The notes: a model not told the origin generated them from the sequence alone. Positions 1 through 9,076 are shown, counted from the first letter of the stretch. The stretch is 64,000 nt of DNA from Streptomyces phaeolivaceus (GCF_009184865.1 NZ_CP045096.1:1984001-2048000), one strand, 5' to 3'. Numbers and translations are program-made.

Positions 1-815
1 CCGGCGAGGCCGGTACCGATGGCCTCCGCGCGCTCGGCGGCGGCGGCCTCGGTGATCAGGACGGGGTTCAGGGAGCCCAGCTCGCCGTGGAACGGGATCG
101 GCACGGGTCGGGCCGCCGCCGCGTCGAAGAGGGCACGGCCGCCGCGTACCGAACCGGTGAAACCGGCGGCGGTGACCAGCGGGTGCTTGACCAGCTCGAC
201 GCCCGCCTCGAAGCCGTGGACCAGGCCGAGGACGCCCTCGGGGATGCCGTGCTCGGCGGCGGCCCGGCGCAGCACGATCGCGACCAGCTCGGACAGCGCC
301 GGGTGGTCGGGGTGGGCCTTGACGACGACCGGGCAGCCGGCGGCCAGCGCGCTCGCCGTGTCGCCGCCGGGGACGGAGAAGGCGAAGGGGAAGTTGGAGG
401 CCGAGTAGACGGCGACGACGCCCAGCGGCACCTTGTAGCGGCGCAGGTCCGGGATGGGCGGGGTGGCGGTGTCGTCGGGGTGGTTGATCACCACGTCGAG
501 GAACGCGCCCTCGTCCACGATGTCGGCGAAGGCCCGCAGCTGATAGCAGGTGCGGGCGAGTTCCCCGGTGAGCCGGACCGGGCCGAGCGCGGTCTCGGCG
601 TCGGCGACCTCGACGAGCTGGTCCTTCGCCGCCTGGAGCTGGTCGGCGGCCGTGCGCAGGAAGGCGGCGCGGACCGTGCGGTCGGCCAGGGAGCCGCGGG
701 CGGCGTGCGCCGCGCGGACGGCGGCGTCCACCTCCCGCGCTGTGGCCTCCACCGCAACCTGCTCGCGCTGCTTCCCGGTACGGGGGTCGACACTCCAGAC
801 TGGTGCTGCTGCCAC
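1..815 (-). CDS. Aldehyde dehydrogenase, probable 2,5-dioxovalerate dehydrogenase (partial)
   Basis: This is the N-terminal 271 residues of an NADP-type aldehyde dehydrogenase; the rest lies beyond the left edge. The fold is recognisable from SASNFPFAF (138-146), the cofactor-pocket FTGS (219-222) and ELGSLNP, whose E245 is the expected general base. The catalytic Cys is not in the window. The closest family I recognise oxidises 2-oxoglutarate semialdehyde (2,5-dioxovalerate) to 2-oxoglutarate, the last step of oxidative galacturonate and arabinose pathways. That fits uronate dehydrogenase and KdgD elsewhere in the window, but substrate is inferred from context. I chose the GTG at 815 because GGAGGG lies about 6 bases upstream. 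It is transcribed divergently from the IclR gene. Confidence 0.85.
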   Translation of the reverse strand, partial: MAAAPVWSVDPRTGKQREQVAVEATAREVDAAVRAAHAARGSLADRTVRAAFLRTAADQLQAAKDQLVEVADAETALGPVRLTGELARTCYQLRAFADIVDEGAFLDVVINHPDDTATPPIPDLRRYKVPLGVVAVYSASNFPFAFSVPGGDTASALAAGCPVVVKAHPDHPALSELVAIVLRRAAAEHGIPEGVLGLVHGFEAGVELVKHPLVTAAGFTGSVRGGRALFDAAAARPVPIPFHGELGSLNPVLITEAAAAERAEAIGTGLA

Positions 816-889
816 CGCGGGTCCCTCCACATTTTCCCGGTGCCGTTCACCAGGGTATTTCTGGGCTGTTCATGGTCATTCACCGAGGT

Positions 890-907
890 CGTTCGATATG
901 CTGAACG
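890..907. promoter_or_regulatory. Candidate IclR-type operator
   Basis: CGTTC and GAACG arms separated by 8 bases form an inverted repeat in the divergent promoter region between the aldehyde dehydrogenase and the IclR gene. GTTC-N8-GAAC is the spacing often seen for IclR-family sites. A similar GTTC-N8-AAAC sequence lies upstream of the KdgD gene (34285-34302), suggesting a shared regulator. Binding is inferred. Confidence 0.45.
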
Positions 908-970
908 CTGTCTCTGATGATGAATATGCTGTCGGAGACTATTTCCCGTCGAACGAAGGGGTCAAGGGCG

Positions 971-1744
971 ATGTCGGCAGTCGAGACGGGCGGCGGAGCA
1001 CAGGTCAAGTCGGCGGTGAGGACCGTCGAGCTACTCGAATACTTCGCCGGACGCCCCGGTATGCACTCCCTGGCGGCGGTGCAGGAGGCCGTCGGCTACC
1101 CCAAGTCCAGCCTGTACATGCTGCTCCGCACCCTGGTGGAGCTGGGCTGGGTGGAGACGGACGCGACGGGCACGCGGTACGGCATCGGCGTCCGGGCGCT
1201 GCTCGTGGGCACCTCGTACATCGACGGTGACGAAGTGGTGGCGCTGGCCCGGCCGACGCTGGACCGGCTGTCGGACGACACGACCGAGACGATCCACCTG
1301 GCCCGTCTCGACGGCACGAACGTCGTCTATCTCGCCACCCGGCAGTCGCAGCACTATCTGCGGCCCTTCACCCGGGTCGGCCGCCGGCTGCCCGCGCACT
1401 CCACCTCGCTCGGCAAGGCGCTGCTGGCCACCCACACCGACGAGCAGGTCCGCAAGATGCTCCCGGAGACCCTGCCGGCGCTGACCGAGCACACGATCAC
1501 CGATCGGGAGCGGCTCATCGAGGAGCTGCGGCAGATCCGTGAGCAGGGGTTCTCCGTGGACCGCGAGGAGAACACGCTCGGGCTGCGCTGCTTCGGCGTG
1601 GCGGTCCCGTACCGCACCCCGGCCCGTGACGCGATCAGCTGCTCGGTCCCGGTGGCCCGGCTGACCCCGGCCCATGAGCAACTGGTCAAGGACGCCCTCT
1701 TCGACGCGCGCGACCGGCTGACGCTGGCGACCCGGCGGCTCTGA
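971..1744 (+). CDS. IclR-family transcriptional regulator
   Basis: A 257-residue regulator with an N-terminal winged helix-turn-helix (about residues 12-75, including the PKSSLYMLLRTL recognition region) and the C-terminal IclR effector domain. The latter contains the usual HSTSLGKALLA and a late GLRCFGVAVP segment. An upstream in-frame ATG at 917 exists, but the ATG at 971 has GAAGGGG about 9 bases upstream and gives the usual family length. It is divergent from the semialdehyde dehydrogenase, so control of that gene and perhaps of other uronate genes is likely. The family includes KdgR-type pectin regulators, but specificity cannot be read from sequence alone. Confidence 0.9.
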   Translation: MSAVETGGGAQVKSAVRTVELLEYFAGRPGMHSLAAVQEAVGYPKSSLYMLLRTLVELGWVETDATGTRYGIGVRALLVGTSYIDGDEVVALARPTLDRLSDDTTETIHLARLDGTNVVYLATRQSQHYLRPFTRVGRRLPAHSTSLGKALLATHTDEQVRKMLPETLPALTEHTITDRERLIEELRQIREQGFSVDREENTLGLRCFGVAVPYRTPARDAISCSVPVARLTPAHEQLVKDALFDARDRLTLATRRL

Positions 1745-1819
1745 GGCCGCATGAAGACCCCATGAGAAAGCCGGGCGAAGGGAACGATTGATCGCATCCC
1801 GCTCGTCTTTCCGGGTGCG

Positions 1820-3271
1820 ATGAACAAGACGATCAGGCGCTCCGCCGTCTTCACCCTGCTGCTCGTGCTCGCCCTGTTGGTCAGGGCGACCTGGGTGCAG
1901 TTCTACGAGGGCACGGCGCTCGCGGACGACAAGGACAACCGGCGCAACGCGATCAAGACGTACGCGGACCCGCTGGGGAACATCATCGTGGCCGGCGAGT
2001 CGATCACCGGCTCGGCCCGCACCGAGGGAAGCGATCTCGCGTACAAACGCACGTACAAGGACGGCGAGTTGTACGCGGCGGTCACCGGCTACGCCTCTCA
2101 GGCCTACGCGCCGACGCAGCTGGAGGGCATCTACCAGGACCTGCTCGACGGCACGGACCTGCGGCTGAAGACCGTGATGGACACGGTCACCGGTCAGCGG
2201 GCCGACCCGGGCAATGTGATCACCACGATCGATCCGGCCGTGCAGAAGGCCGCGTTCGACGCGCTCGGCGACAAGAAGGGCGCGGCCGTCGCGATCGACC
2301 CGACGACCGGGAAGATCCTCGCGGTGGTGTCCACCCCGTCGTACGACCCGTCCTCGCTCACCGACGCGAACACCGCCGGTACGGCGTGGAAGAAGCTCAC
2401 CGCCGACGAGGACAAGCCGCTGACCAACCGGGCGCTGCGCCAGCCGCTGCCGCCGGGGTCGACGTTCAAGCTGGTGGTGGCCGCCGCCGCGCTGGAGGAC
2501 GGGCTGTACGGGTCGGTGGACACCAGGACCGACAGCCCGGACCCGTACACGCTGCCGGACACGACCACGGAGCTGTCGAACGAGAACCCGAGCGCGCCCT
2601 GTGAGAACGCCACGATCCGTACGGCGCTGCAGTACTCGTGCAACAACGTGTTCGCGAAGATGGCCGTCGACCTCGGGCAGGACAAGGTCCGGGCGATGGC
2701 GGAGAAGTTCGGGTTCGACGACAAGACGCGGGACGTGCCGGTGCGGGCGTACGAGAGTGTCTATCCGTCGGACATGAACAGGCCCTCCACGGCCCTGACG
2801 GGTATCGGCCAGTACGACGTCACCGCGACGCCGCTCCAGATGGCGATGGTGTCGGCGGCGATAGCCAACGGCGGCAAGCTGGTCTCGCCGCACATGGTGT
2901 CGCAGATCACCAACGGTGGTGGCGATGTCCTGGAGGACTACGACTCCGGGGCGGAGACGAAGGAGATCATGAGCTCCGGCACGGCCGAGCAGTTGCAGTC
3001 GGCGATGCGGACGGTCGTCGAGGAGGGCACCGGCACCAACGCGCGGATCAGCGGGGCGACGGTGGGCGGCAAGACCGGTACGGCCCAGCACGGCGAGAAC
3101 AACAGCAAGACGCCGTACGCCTGGTTCACGTCGTACGGGAAGGCCGACGGCAAGGAGGTCGCCGTCGCGGTCGTCGTGGAGCAGTCGAACGCGGCGCGGT
3201 CGGAGGTCAGCGGCAACGGGTTGGCCGCGCCGGTGGCCAAGGCGGTCATGGAGGCCGCGCTGAAGGACTGA
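1820..3271 (+). CDS. Penicillin-binding protein 2-type transpeptidase
   Basis: A 483-residue cell-wall transpeptidase anchored by one N-terminal membrane segment (about residues 8-22). The serine-transpeptidase motifs are complete: STFK at 214-217 with the acylating serine, SCN at 273-275 and KTG at 418-420. The region before them is the short N-terminal domain of PbpA-like actinobacterial class B proteins. It would cross-link peptidoglycan outside the membrane. No RodA/FtsW partner or kinase gene is adjacent, so this is probably one of the extra paralogues that streptomycetes carry rather than the conserved division-site gene. It starts 75 bases after the IclR stop and is closed by a strong terminator. 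Confidence 0.9.
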   Translation: MNKTIRRSAVFTLLLVLALLVRATWVQFYEGTALADDKDNRRNAIKTYADPLGNIIVAGESITGSARTEGSDLAYKRTYKDGELYAAVTGYASQAYAPTQLEGIYQDLLDGTDLRLKTVMDTVTGQRADPGNVITTIDPAVQKAAFDALGDKKGAAVAIDPTTGKILAVVSTPSYDPSSLTDANTAGTAWKKLTADEDKPLTNRALRQPLPPGSTFKLVVAAAALEDGLYGSVDTRTDSPDPYTLPDTTTELSNENPSAPCENATIRTALQYSCNNVFAKMAVDLGQDKVRAMAEKFGFDDKTRDVPVRAYESVYPSDMNRPSTALTGIGQYDVTATPLQMAMVSAAIANGGKLVSPHMVSQITNGGGDVLEDYDSGAETKEIMSSGTAEQLQSAMRTVVEEGTGTNARISGATVGGKTGTAQHGENNSKTPYAWFTSYGKADGKEVAVAVVVEQSNAARSEVSGNGLAAPVAKAVMEAALKD

Positions 3272-3313
3272 AGGACACCCGAACCACCCGAACCACCCGA
3301 ACCACCTGAATAG

Positions 3314-3351
3314 GAAGGGCCGCCCTCACTCCCCCCGGAGGGCGGCCCTTC
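3314..3351. terminator. Bidirectional terminator between convergent genes
   Basis: A 14-base perfect stem (GAAGGGCCGCCCTC and its complement) with a 10-base loop sits between the penicillin-binding protein gene and the convergent permease gene. It is preceded by a short tandem of GAACCACCC units. Confidence 0.8.
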
Positions 3352-3370
3352 GTCTTCGGCGCGCGGGGTG

Positions 3371-4822
3371 TTACTTCACGCCGAACAGCTGCTGGATCGG
3401 GTTGATCGCGAAGTAGATCAGGAACAGGGCCGAGGTGCCCCACAGCAGCCAGTGGATCTCCTTCGCCTTGCCGAGGACCGTCTTGATGAGGACGAAGGCG
3501 AGGAAACCGGCGCCGATTCCGTTGGTGATGGAGTAGGTGAACGGCATCACGGCGATGGTGAGGAACGCCGGGATGGCGATGTCGTAGCGGTCCCAGTCGA
3601 TGTTCTTGACCTGGGTCATCATCAGGAAGCCCACGGCGACCAGCGCGGGCGCGGCGGCCTGCATGGGGACGATGGTCAGCAGCGGGGTGAGGAAGAGGGC
3701 GATCGCGAAGAGGCCGCCGGTGATCAGGTTGGAGAAGCCGGTGCGGGCGCCCTCTCCGACGCCGGCCGCGGACTCGATGTAGGAGGTCGCGGAGGACGAG
3801 GAGGAGGCGCCGCCCGCGACGGCCGCGGCGCCGTCGATGAGGAGGACCCGGCCGAGGTGCGGGACCTTGCCCTCCTCGTCGAGGAGGCCCGCCTCGGCGG
3901 TGATGCCGACGACCGTGCCCATGGTGTCGAAGAAGTCCGACAGCAGCAGGGTGAAGATCAGCAGGACGACCGTGATGACGGTGGTCTCGCCGAACGAGCC
4001 GAACAGGCTGAAGTCGCCGATCAGTCCGAACTCGGGGGCGGCGACGATGTCGTCGGGGACCTTCGGGGTGGTCAGGCCCCAGCTCTTGATGTCGGCCACC
4101 GAGTTGATCACGATCGCAACGACCGTCATCGTCAGGATGCTGATGAGGATCGCGCCCTTCACCTTGCGGGCGAGCAGCGCGATGGTCAGCAGGACACCGG
4201 CGCAGAAGACCAGGACGGGCCAGCCGGACAGCGCTCCGCCGGCGCCGAGCTGCACCGGGACGGTGGTGTTCGCGATGTCCGGTATGCGGCTGACGAACCC
4301 GGCGTCGACGAAGCCGATGAAGGCGATGAACAGGCCGATGCCGACACTGATCGCCTGCTTGAGCGCCTGCGGGATGGCGTGCATGACGGCCTCGCGCAGG
4401 CCCGTGACCACCAGGACGCAGATCAGCAGGCCTTCGAGGACGACCAGGCCCATCGCGTCGGCCCAGCTCATCAGCGGGGCTATCTGGAAGGCGACGACCG
4501 CGTTGAGTCCGAGGCCGGCGGCGAGCGCGAGCGGCAGGTTGCCGCCGACGCCCATGATGATCGTCATCACCGCGGCCACCAGGGCGGTGGCGGTGACGAG
4601 TTCGGCCCCGTCGAGGGTGTGTCCGTACTTGTCCTTCGCGCTGCCGAGGATGATGGGATTCAGGACAAGGATGTACGCCATCGTGAAGAACGTGGCGAAG
4701 CCGCCGCGGATCTCACGGGCGAAGGTGGACCCCCGGGCGGTGATCTTGAAGAAGCGATCGACGCTGTTCGCCCCGGGTGGCTCGGCCTCGGACCGGTCGG
4801 CCACCTTCTGTGCCTCGGACAT
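3371..4822 (-). CDS. NCS2/AzgA-type purine permease
   Basis: A polytopic transporter of 483 residues with roughly 12-14 hydrophobic segments. The EIRGGFATFFTMAYILVLNP region near the N-terminus is the hallmark of the AzgA/GhxP branch of NCS2 permeases, which import adenine, guanine or hypoxanthine by proton symport. A later SDFFDTMGTVVG stretch is also typical. A longer reading from 4843 is possible, but the ATG at 4822 has GGAG 8 bases upstream and begins the usual acidic cytoplasmic N-terminus. It stands alone and converges on the penicillin-binding protein gene. Exact purine specificity is not determinable here. Confidence 0.88.
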   Translation of the reverse strand: MSEAQKVADRSEAEPPGANSVDRFFKITARGSTFAREIRGGFATFFTMAYILVLNPIILGSAKDKYGHTLDGAELVTATALVAAVMTIIMGVGGNLPLALAAGLGLNAVVAFQIAPLMSWADAMGLVVLEGLLICVLVVTGLREAVMHAIPQALKQAISVGIGLFIAFIGFVDAGFVSRIPDIANTTVPVQLGAGGALSGWPVLVFCAGVLLTIALLARKVKGAILISILTMTVVAIVINSVADIKSWGLTTPKVPDDIVAAPEFGLIGDFSLFGSFGETTVITVVLLIFTLLLSDFFDTMGTVVGITAEAGLLDEEGKVPHLGRVLLIDGAAAVAGGASSSSSATSYIESAAGVGEGARTGFSNLITGGLFAIALFLTPLLTIVPMQAAAPALVAVGFLMMTQVKNIDWDRYDIAIPAFLTIAVMPFTYSITNGIGAGFLAFVLIKTVLGKAKEIHWLLWGTSALFLIYFAINPIQQLFGVK

Positions 4823-5092
4823 GAACGGTGCTCCTAGTGACATGCGTTGACTACGCGCGGATGCTGGCTGGATTGTTCCCCCGGTGAACCCGATTCAGGT
4901 TTTCTCCGTGTTACGGAATCGGAATTCTCCCTGCAAGACGGCGTTCGAAGCCGCGTACGAACACCTTTCACGATCACTGCTACTCTTCCGGATCTCGTCG
5001 GGGGTCGACCCCGGACGATCACCTGTCATTCACAGGACACACACAGGCAGCCGGCTCGGCTGCCGTGGCCCGCAGCGAGAAGAGAGGTCCCC

Positions 5093-5695
5093 GTGGGCAC
5101 TGTCGTCGACGACGCAGCCTCCGTGGAGTTCCACGCCTTCTTCGAACGGCACTATGCCGAACTGTCGCGTCTGGCACACCTGTTGACGGGTGAGGCGGAC
5201 GCCGCCGACGATCTGGCCGCGGACGCGCTGCTCGCGATGTGGCACCGCTGGGACCGGGTGCGCGCGGCGGACCATCCGGTGGCGTACGCCCGTGGCGTGG
5301 TCGCCAATCTGGCGCGTACCCGGATCCGCAGCGCGGTCCGTGAGCGCCGCAGGATCACGCTGTTCTGGTCGCAGCGCGAGGAGAAGACCGAGAATCCCGA
5401 TGTGCCCGGTGTGGTCGACGTCCAGTCGGCGCTGCGCAGACTGCCGTTCCGCAAGCGGGCCTGTGTGGTGCTTCGGCACGCTTTCGACCTCTCGGAGAAG
5501 GACACGGCGCTCGCCCTCGGGGTCTCGGTCGGTACGGTGAAGAGCCAGACGTCCAAGGGCATGGCCGAGTTGCAGAAGCTGCTCGGCACCGAGGACGCGC
5601 CACGGCGTATGCACGCCGGGATCACGAGCGGGGGCGTGAGAGGCGCGAGTGTGACCGGTGCGGGTGCGCCGGGCAGCGGAGGAAGGGACCGATGA
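5093..5695 (+). CDS. SigE-family (ECF) RNA polymerase sigma factor
   Basis: A 200-residue sigma factor. Region 2 spans the FFERHYAELSRLAHLLTG to MWHRWDRV segment, and region 4 contains the RACVVLRHAFDLSEKDTALALGVSVGTVKSQ helix-turn-helix. This is the streptomycete SigE family, which lacks a linked classical zinc anti-sigma factor. The start is the GTG at 5093, preceded by AGAGAGG; upstream in-frame sequence has no family similarity. Its stop overlaps the ATG of the next gene by 4 bases, so the two are translated together, and the partner is a single-pass membrane protein that may sense or restrain it. Confidence 0.88.
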   Translation: MGTVVDDAASVEFHAFFERHYAELSRLAHLLTGEADAADDLAADALLAMWHRWDRVRAADHPVAYARGVVANLARTRIRSAVRERRRITLFWSQREEKTENPDVPGVVDVQSALRRLPFRKRACVVLRHAFDLSEKDTALALGVSVGTVKSQTSKGMAELQKLLGTEDAPRRMHAGITSGGVRGASVTGAGAPGSGGRDR

Positions 5696-6576
5696 GGGAC
5701 GTGCACGAGGAGCTGCGCGCCCGGCTGCGCGAGTCCGCCGAGGCCCACGAGCCCGACCGCGCCCGCATCCTGGCCCGGATCGAGCGCGGGATGGCCGCCC
5801 CCGAGGAGCGCCGGAGCCGCAAGGCGACCCGGCCGCCGCTGTGGGGCTGGGTGCGGGTGGTCACCGCCACCGCCGGGGTCGCGGGGGTGCTCGCGGTCGG
5901 CGGGTACGCGGTCGCCTCCGCGGTGAAGGGCGAGGAGACCCCGCCGGCCGACCGGGGGACGGTCGTGGTCTCCCCGACGCCGGTCGAGTCCCCGGCCGCG
6001 ACGAGCCGGGCCCCGGTCCACCCGGACCATCCGACTCCGGGCACCGGCGGAAAGCAGGAGAAGAAGCCCAGCTCGACGCCGTCGCGGAGCCCGTCCGCCA
6101 AGGACACGACCGTGCCGGAGCTGCCCACCTCGGGAAGCGAGGAGGACGGCCCGCTCTGGTCGGACGGCTCGGTCGACCCGCACAGCAACGACTTCTGGGC
6201 GCAGAGCAATCTCACCCTGAAGACGGGCGAGCAACTCACCGAGCTGACCGTGCAGTTGCGGATCGCCCAGACCGGTGGGGTCACCTCGGCCGGCGCCTGG
6301 CGGTCGCTGGCGGAGCAGGACTTCGACCTCACGGTCGCGGCGGACGACGGCTTCCTGGTCTACACCTGGGTGCTCAAGGACGGACGCACGGTCCCGAAGG
6401 GCGAGTTCGTCTTCGCCGGGCAGTACAACCACGAGCGCGGCGGCCGTGACGCGGGCGACGACCGCTACGCGATGACGGCGAAGGCGGGCGGCGAGGACCT
6501 CGCGGTGGCGGGCGACTTCGAGGGCCACGACGACGACGGCGACGACAACAGCACCTCGGACGACGGCGATTCGTAG
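5692..6576 (+). CDS. Single-pass membrane protein coupled to sigma factor
   Basis: A 294-residue protein of unknown function. The N-terminal 45 or so residues are charged and helical, a membrane segment follows at about 50-75, then a Pro/Thr/Ser-rich linker, and an extracellular domain from about residue 150 that starts near LWSDGSVDPHSND. The C-terminus is an Asp/Ser-rich tail. The architecture and the ATGA overlap with the sigma gene suggest a regulator of that sigma factor. It lacks the HxxxCxxC motif of zinc anti-sigma factors, so this role is inferred from position only. The next gene is a pectate lyase 128 bases downstream on the same strand. Confidence 0.75.
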   Translation: MRDVHEELRARLRESAEAHEPDRARILARIERGMAAPEERRSRKATRPPLWGWVRVVTATAGVAGVLAVGGYAVASAVKGEETPPADRGTVVVSPTPVESPAATSRAPVHPDHPTPGTGGKQEKKPSSTPSRSPSAKDTTVPELPTSGSEEDGPLWSDGSVDPHSNDFWAQSNLTLKTGEQLTELTVQLRIAQTGGVTSAGAWRSLAEQDFDLTVAADDGFLVYTWVLKDGRTVPKGEFVFAGQYNHERGGRDAGDDRYAMTAKAGGEDLAVAGDFEGHDDDGDDNSTSDDGDS

Positions 6577-6704
6577 AGGGATCCCGAGGAGACCCCGAAG
6601 AGGTCGCGAAGGGATCCCGAAGAAATCCCGGGGCGGCGGCAACCCTTTCTCCGGCGGTGGCGACCAGTAGGCGCAAGAGTCACCACCAGCAAGGAATCGG
6701 GTAC

Positions 6705-7535
6705 ATGACCGCACCTGCAGAACAGCGCGTCCGGCACCGCCGTCGGGTCAGCGGCCGGCGGGCCGTGATCGGCTCGGTCGCCGCGCTCGCCCTCACCGGC
6801 GGGGCCCTGACGACGACCTCGCTGCTGGCCGGCGCCGATGCCGCCGCGACCTGGCCGACGGCCAAGGGCAGCAAGGCCGTCACCAAGACGATCAAGGTCT
6901 CGGGGACGTACGACGGCAAGCTGAGGAAGTTCTTCGGCAGGGGCGCCCTCGGCGACGGCAGCCAGGACGAGGGCCAGGACCCGATCTTCGAGCTGGCGGA
7001 CGGCGCGGTCCTGCGGAACGTCGTCATCGGTGTGCCGGGGGCGGACGGCGTGCACTGCAAGGGCAGTTGCACCCTGAAGAACGTGTGGTGGCTGGATGTC
7101 GGCGAGGACGCGGCCAGCTTCAAGGGCACCTCGTCGAAGGCCGTGTACAAGGTCGTCGGCGGCGGTGCGAGGAAGGCCTCGGACAAGGTCCTCCAGTTCA
7201 ACGGCGCCGGGAAGCTCACCGTCACCGGCTTCCGGGTGGAGAACTCCGGCAAGCTGGTGCGCTCCTGCGGCAACTGCAAGAAGCAGTACAAGCGCACGAT
7301 CGTGCTCGGCGACATCGACGTCGTGGCACCCCTGAAGGTGATCGTCGGCGTCAACGCCAACTACGGCGACACCGCCACCCTGTCCGGGATCCGCATCCAT
7401 GGCGACCCGAAGAAGAAGGTCAAGACCTGCGTGCGGTTCAAGGGCAACAGCTCGGGCAGGGAGCCGACCCGGATCGGGGTGGGCGCGGACGGGACCACCT
7501 GCAAGTTCCCGTCCTCCGCCGTCACGTACAAGTGA
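6705..7535 (+). CDS. Secreted pectate lyase, family PL3
   Basis: A 276-residue secreted enzyme. The signal peptide (RRR...SGRRAVIGSVAALALTG) contains paired arginines, so Tat export is possible. The mature part starts near ATWPTAKGS and matches PL3: short parallel beta-helix, GADGVHCKGSCTLKNVWW, a WLDVGEDAASFKG segment carrying acidic calcium-site residues, and paired cysteines (CGNCKKQ, and C near each end). PL3 enzymes cleave polygalacturonate by calcium-dependent beta-elimination. The start at 6705 has AAGGA 9 bases upstream; an earlier in-frame ATG at 6657 lacks one. It converges on the PL9 gene through a strong terminator. Confidence 0.88.
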   Translation: MTAPAEQRVRHRRRVSGRRAVIGSVAALALTGGALTTTSLLAGADAAATWPTAKGSKAVTKTIKVSGTYDGKLRKFFGRGALGDGSQDEGQDPIFELADGAVLRNVVIGVPGADGVHCKGSCTLKNVWWLDVGEDAASFKGTSSKAVYKVVGGGARKASDKVLQFNGAGKLTVTGFRVENSGKLVRSCGNCKKQYKRTIVLGDIDVVAPLKVIVGVNANYGDTATLSGIRIHGDPKKKVKTCVRFKGNSSGREPTRIGVGADGTTCKFPSSAVTYK

Positions 7536-7689
7536 CCCGGGAACGTTCGCGGGCGGGCATCCCCGGGTATCCATCAACGACTGGGGCCCGCCGCTTCCGG
7601 CGGCCCGTGAACGAGGACCTGCCGGTCTGAGCCCCCCTCGGCCGGTAGCAGGTGCCGACCGGAGCCCCCCTCGGGGTCGGCACGAGAAA

Positions 7690-7721
7690 CGCCCCCCGCC
7701 GGTGACGACCGGTGGGGGGCG
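7690..7721. terminator. Terminator between convergent pectate lyase genes
   Basis: A 14-base stem with one G-T pair (CGCCCCCCGCCGGT against its partner) and a 4-base GACG loop lies between the PL3 and PL9 stops. It should serve both strands. Confidence 0.8.
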
Positions 7722-7760
7722 CCTTCTCGCCCTGTCCTACGTCATCACCCTGCTCGTGGG

Positions 7761-8918
7761 TCAGTTCATCGTCGCGCCGATGGCGGTGGAGCCCGTCGTC
7801 AGGAACGTGGTGGCCGGCAGCGAGCCGTCCGACCCGCGGGCGCCGTACGCAGTGGACGCGTCCGTCGACCGGAAGGACGGCGAAGTCACCCCGCTGTCCC
7901 AGTTGTTGGCGGCCGACACCGTGGAGCGCCCCAGCTTCGCCTTGGCGGTCCCGTTGCCCACGGCAAGATTGCGGGCGAGCCGGGCCTTGCCGGTCGCGAA
8001 GTAGAAGCCGTTCTCCTTGTTGGCGTACGCGGTGTTGCGGTTCAGCAGGATCGCGCCGGTGTTGGAGTTCTCGGTGAACCCGTGCAGCGTGTTGTCCCAG
8101 GCCTCGTTGTTGTTGACCAGGTGCGCGACCGAGACGCCTCCCCCGCCCAGCTTGAACCCGTTGCCGTTGCCCTCGAAAGCGGAGTCGTTCCAGCGGTTCT
8201 TGCCGTTGCCGAAGGCCCAGGAGTGGTCGATGGTGACGGACGAGGAGAACTGCCAGAGGTCGAGCCCGTCGTCCGCGTTGTCGTACAGACGGGCGCCCGT
8301 GATCCTGTTGCCGGTGCCGGAGCCGAACTTCACGGCGATGCCGTCGGCGTTCCGACCGTGGTTCGCGGCGTCGTAGTTGCCGTGGCTGTCCAGGTTCCGC
8401 ACGAGGTTGTCCGTCGTGCCGTCGCCGCGCAGGGTGAACCCGGAGTCGCCGTTGTCCGCGGTGACCAGGTTCTGGAAGACACCGCCGACCGAGGAGGTGG
8501 CGACGAAGCCCTGGGCCGGGGAGTTCTGGAAGGTGAGGCCGGAGACGGTCCAGTAGTCGCCGTAGATCCCGGCGAGCCAGGACCCGGCGGGCAGTGCGGA
8601 CCCGTCGATCCTCACCTTCTCGCTGCCGTACGCGGTGAGCGTGATCCGGGCCGAGGCGGTGCCGTCAGCGGTGGACTTCAGGGTCCTGGTCGGCCGGTAG
8701 GTGCCGCCGCGCACCTGGATCGTCGTACCGGCGACGGCCTTCGCGACGGCCGACTCCAGGGACGCGGTGCTGGAGACGGTGACCGTGGTGGCGGCGGCCT
8801 GGGCCCCGTCGTGCGCGAGGCCGAGGAAGACGCCGCCCGCCCCGGCGGCGACGGACACGGCGGCGGCGATCGACAGGGTGCGGGTTCTTCGGTGGCGCCC
8901 GCTGCTGCTCTGACGCAC
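7761..8918 (-). CDS. Secreted pectate lyase, family PL9 (copy 1)
   Basis: A 385-residue exported right-handed parallel beta-helix protein. A signal peptide spans about residues 1-42. The PL9 active-site spacing is intact: D192 in NADG, then D216, D217 and D220 in DDGLD as calcium ligands, and K256 in GNGFKLGG. The offsets between these residues are the same as those of the Asp ligands and catalytic Lys in the characterised Pel9A/PelL enzymes. The family cleaves unesterified polygalacturonate or rhamnogalacturonan-linked pectate. I used the GTG at 8918, 6 bases after AAAGGAA; the further N-terminal extension is low-quality sequence. It shares a 262-base divergent promoter region with a GH43 gene. 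A paralogue lies at 10289-11410. Confidence 0.9.
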   Translation of the reverse strand: MRQSSSGRHRRTRTLSIAAAVSVAAGAGGVFLGLAHDGAQAAATTVTVSSTASLESAVAKAVAGTTIQVRGGTYRPTRTLKSTADGTASARITLTAYGSEKVRIDGSALPAGSWLAGIYGDYWTVSGLTFQNSPAQGFVATSSVGGVFQNLVTADNGDSGFTLRGDGTTDNLVRNLDSHGNYDAANHGRNADGIAVKFGSGTGNRITGARLYDNADDGLDLWQFSSSVTIDHSWAFGNGKNRWNDSAFEGNGNGFKLGGGGVSVAHLVNNNEAWDNTLHGFTENSNTGAILLNRNTAYANKENGFYFATGKARLARNLAVGNGTAKAKLGRSTVSAANNWDSGVTSPSFRSTDASTAYGARGSDGSLPATTFLTTGSTAIGATMN

Positions 8919-8937
8919 AGGGGGTTCCTTTCTCGGG

Positions 8938-8961
8938 GACGGGAACGTGACGACAGGCCCT
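8938..8961. repeat. Solo MITE end in the PL9 leader
   Basis: GACGGGAACGTGACGACAGG followed by CCCT is one terminal inverted repeat of the element found whole at 52811-52949. Only this end is present here. It lies just upstream of the ribosome binding site of the PL9 gene, inside its probable leader. Confidence 0.7.
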
Positions 8962-9065
8962 GGCGGAGGAGAGGACGAAGCGGACCGGAGGGGCCGCCCC
9001 GGCCCGCTTCTGATCACTGGTCGCCACCCGCCGCGAAAGGGTTGCCGCGACCCCGCGAAAACGCT

Positions 9066-9076
9066 CGAAAGTTTCG
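9066..9076. promoter_or_regulatory. CGAAAGTTTCG palindromic operator candidate
   Basis: A perfect 11-base palindrome between the divergent PL9 and GH43 genes. The CGAAANTTTCG form is known upstream of streptomycete xylanase and other glycan-hydrolase genes, where it mediates repression. Additional GCGAAA half-sites lie just upstream (about 9032-9060). Function here is inferred from the motif and its position. Confidence 0.5.

Noticed and set aside
1031..3091. Very long open frame opposite the IclR and penicillin-binding protein genes
   Set aside because: It is Arg/Gly/Val-rich, shows no domain, and mirrors two well-supported genes; long antisense frames are expected at this GC content.
4823..5092. 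Purine riboswitch upstream of the purine-type permease
   Set aside because: I could not find the conserved purine-riboswitch core or its three-way junction in this 270-base divergent region.
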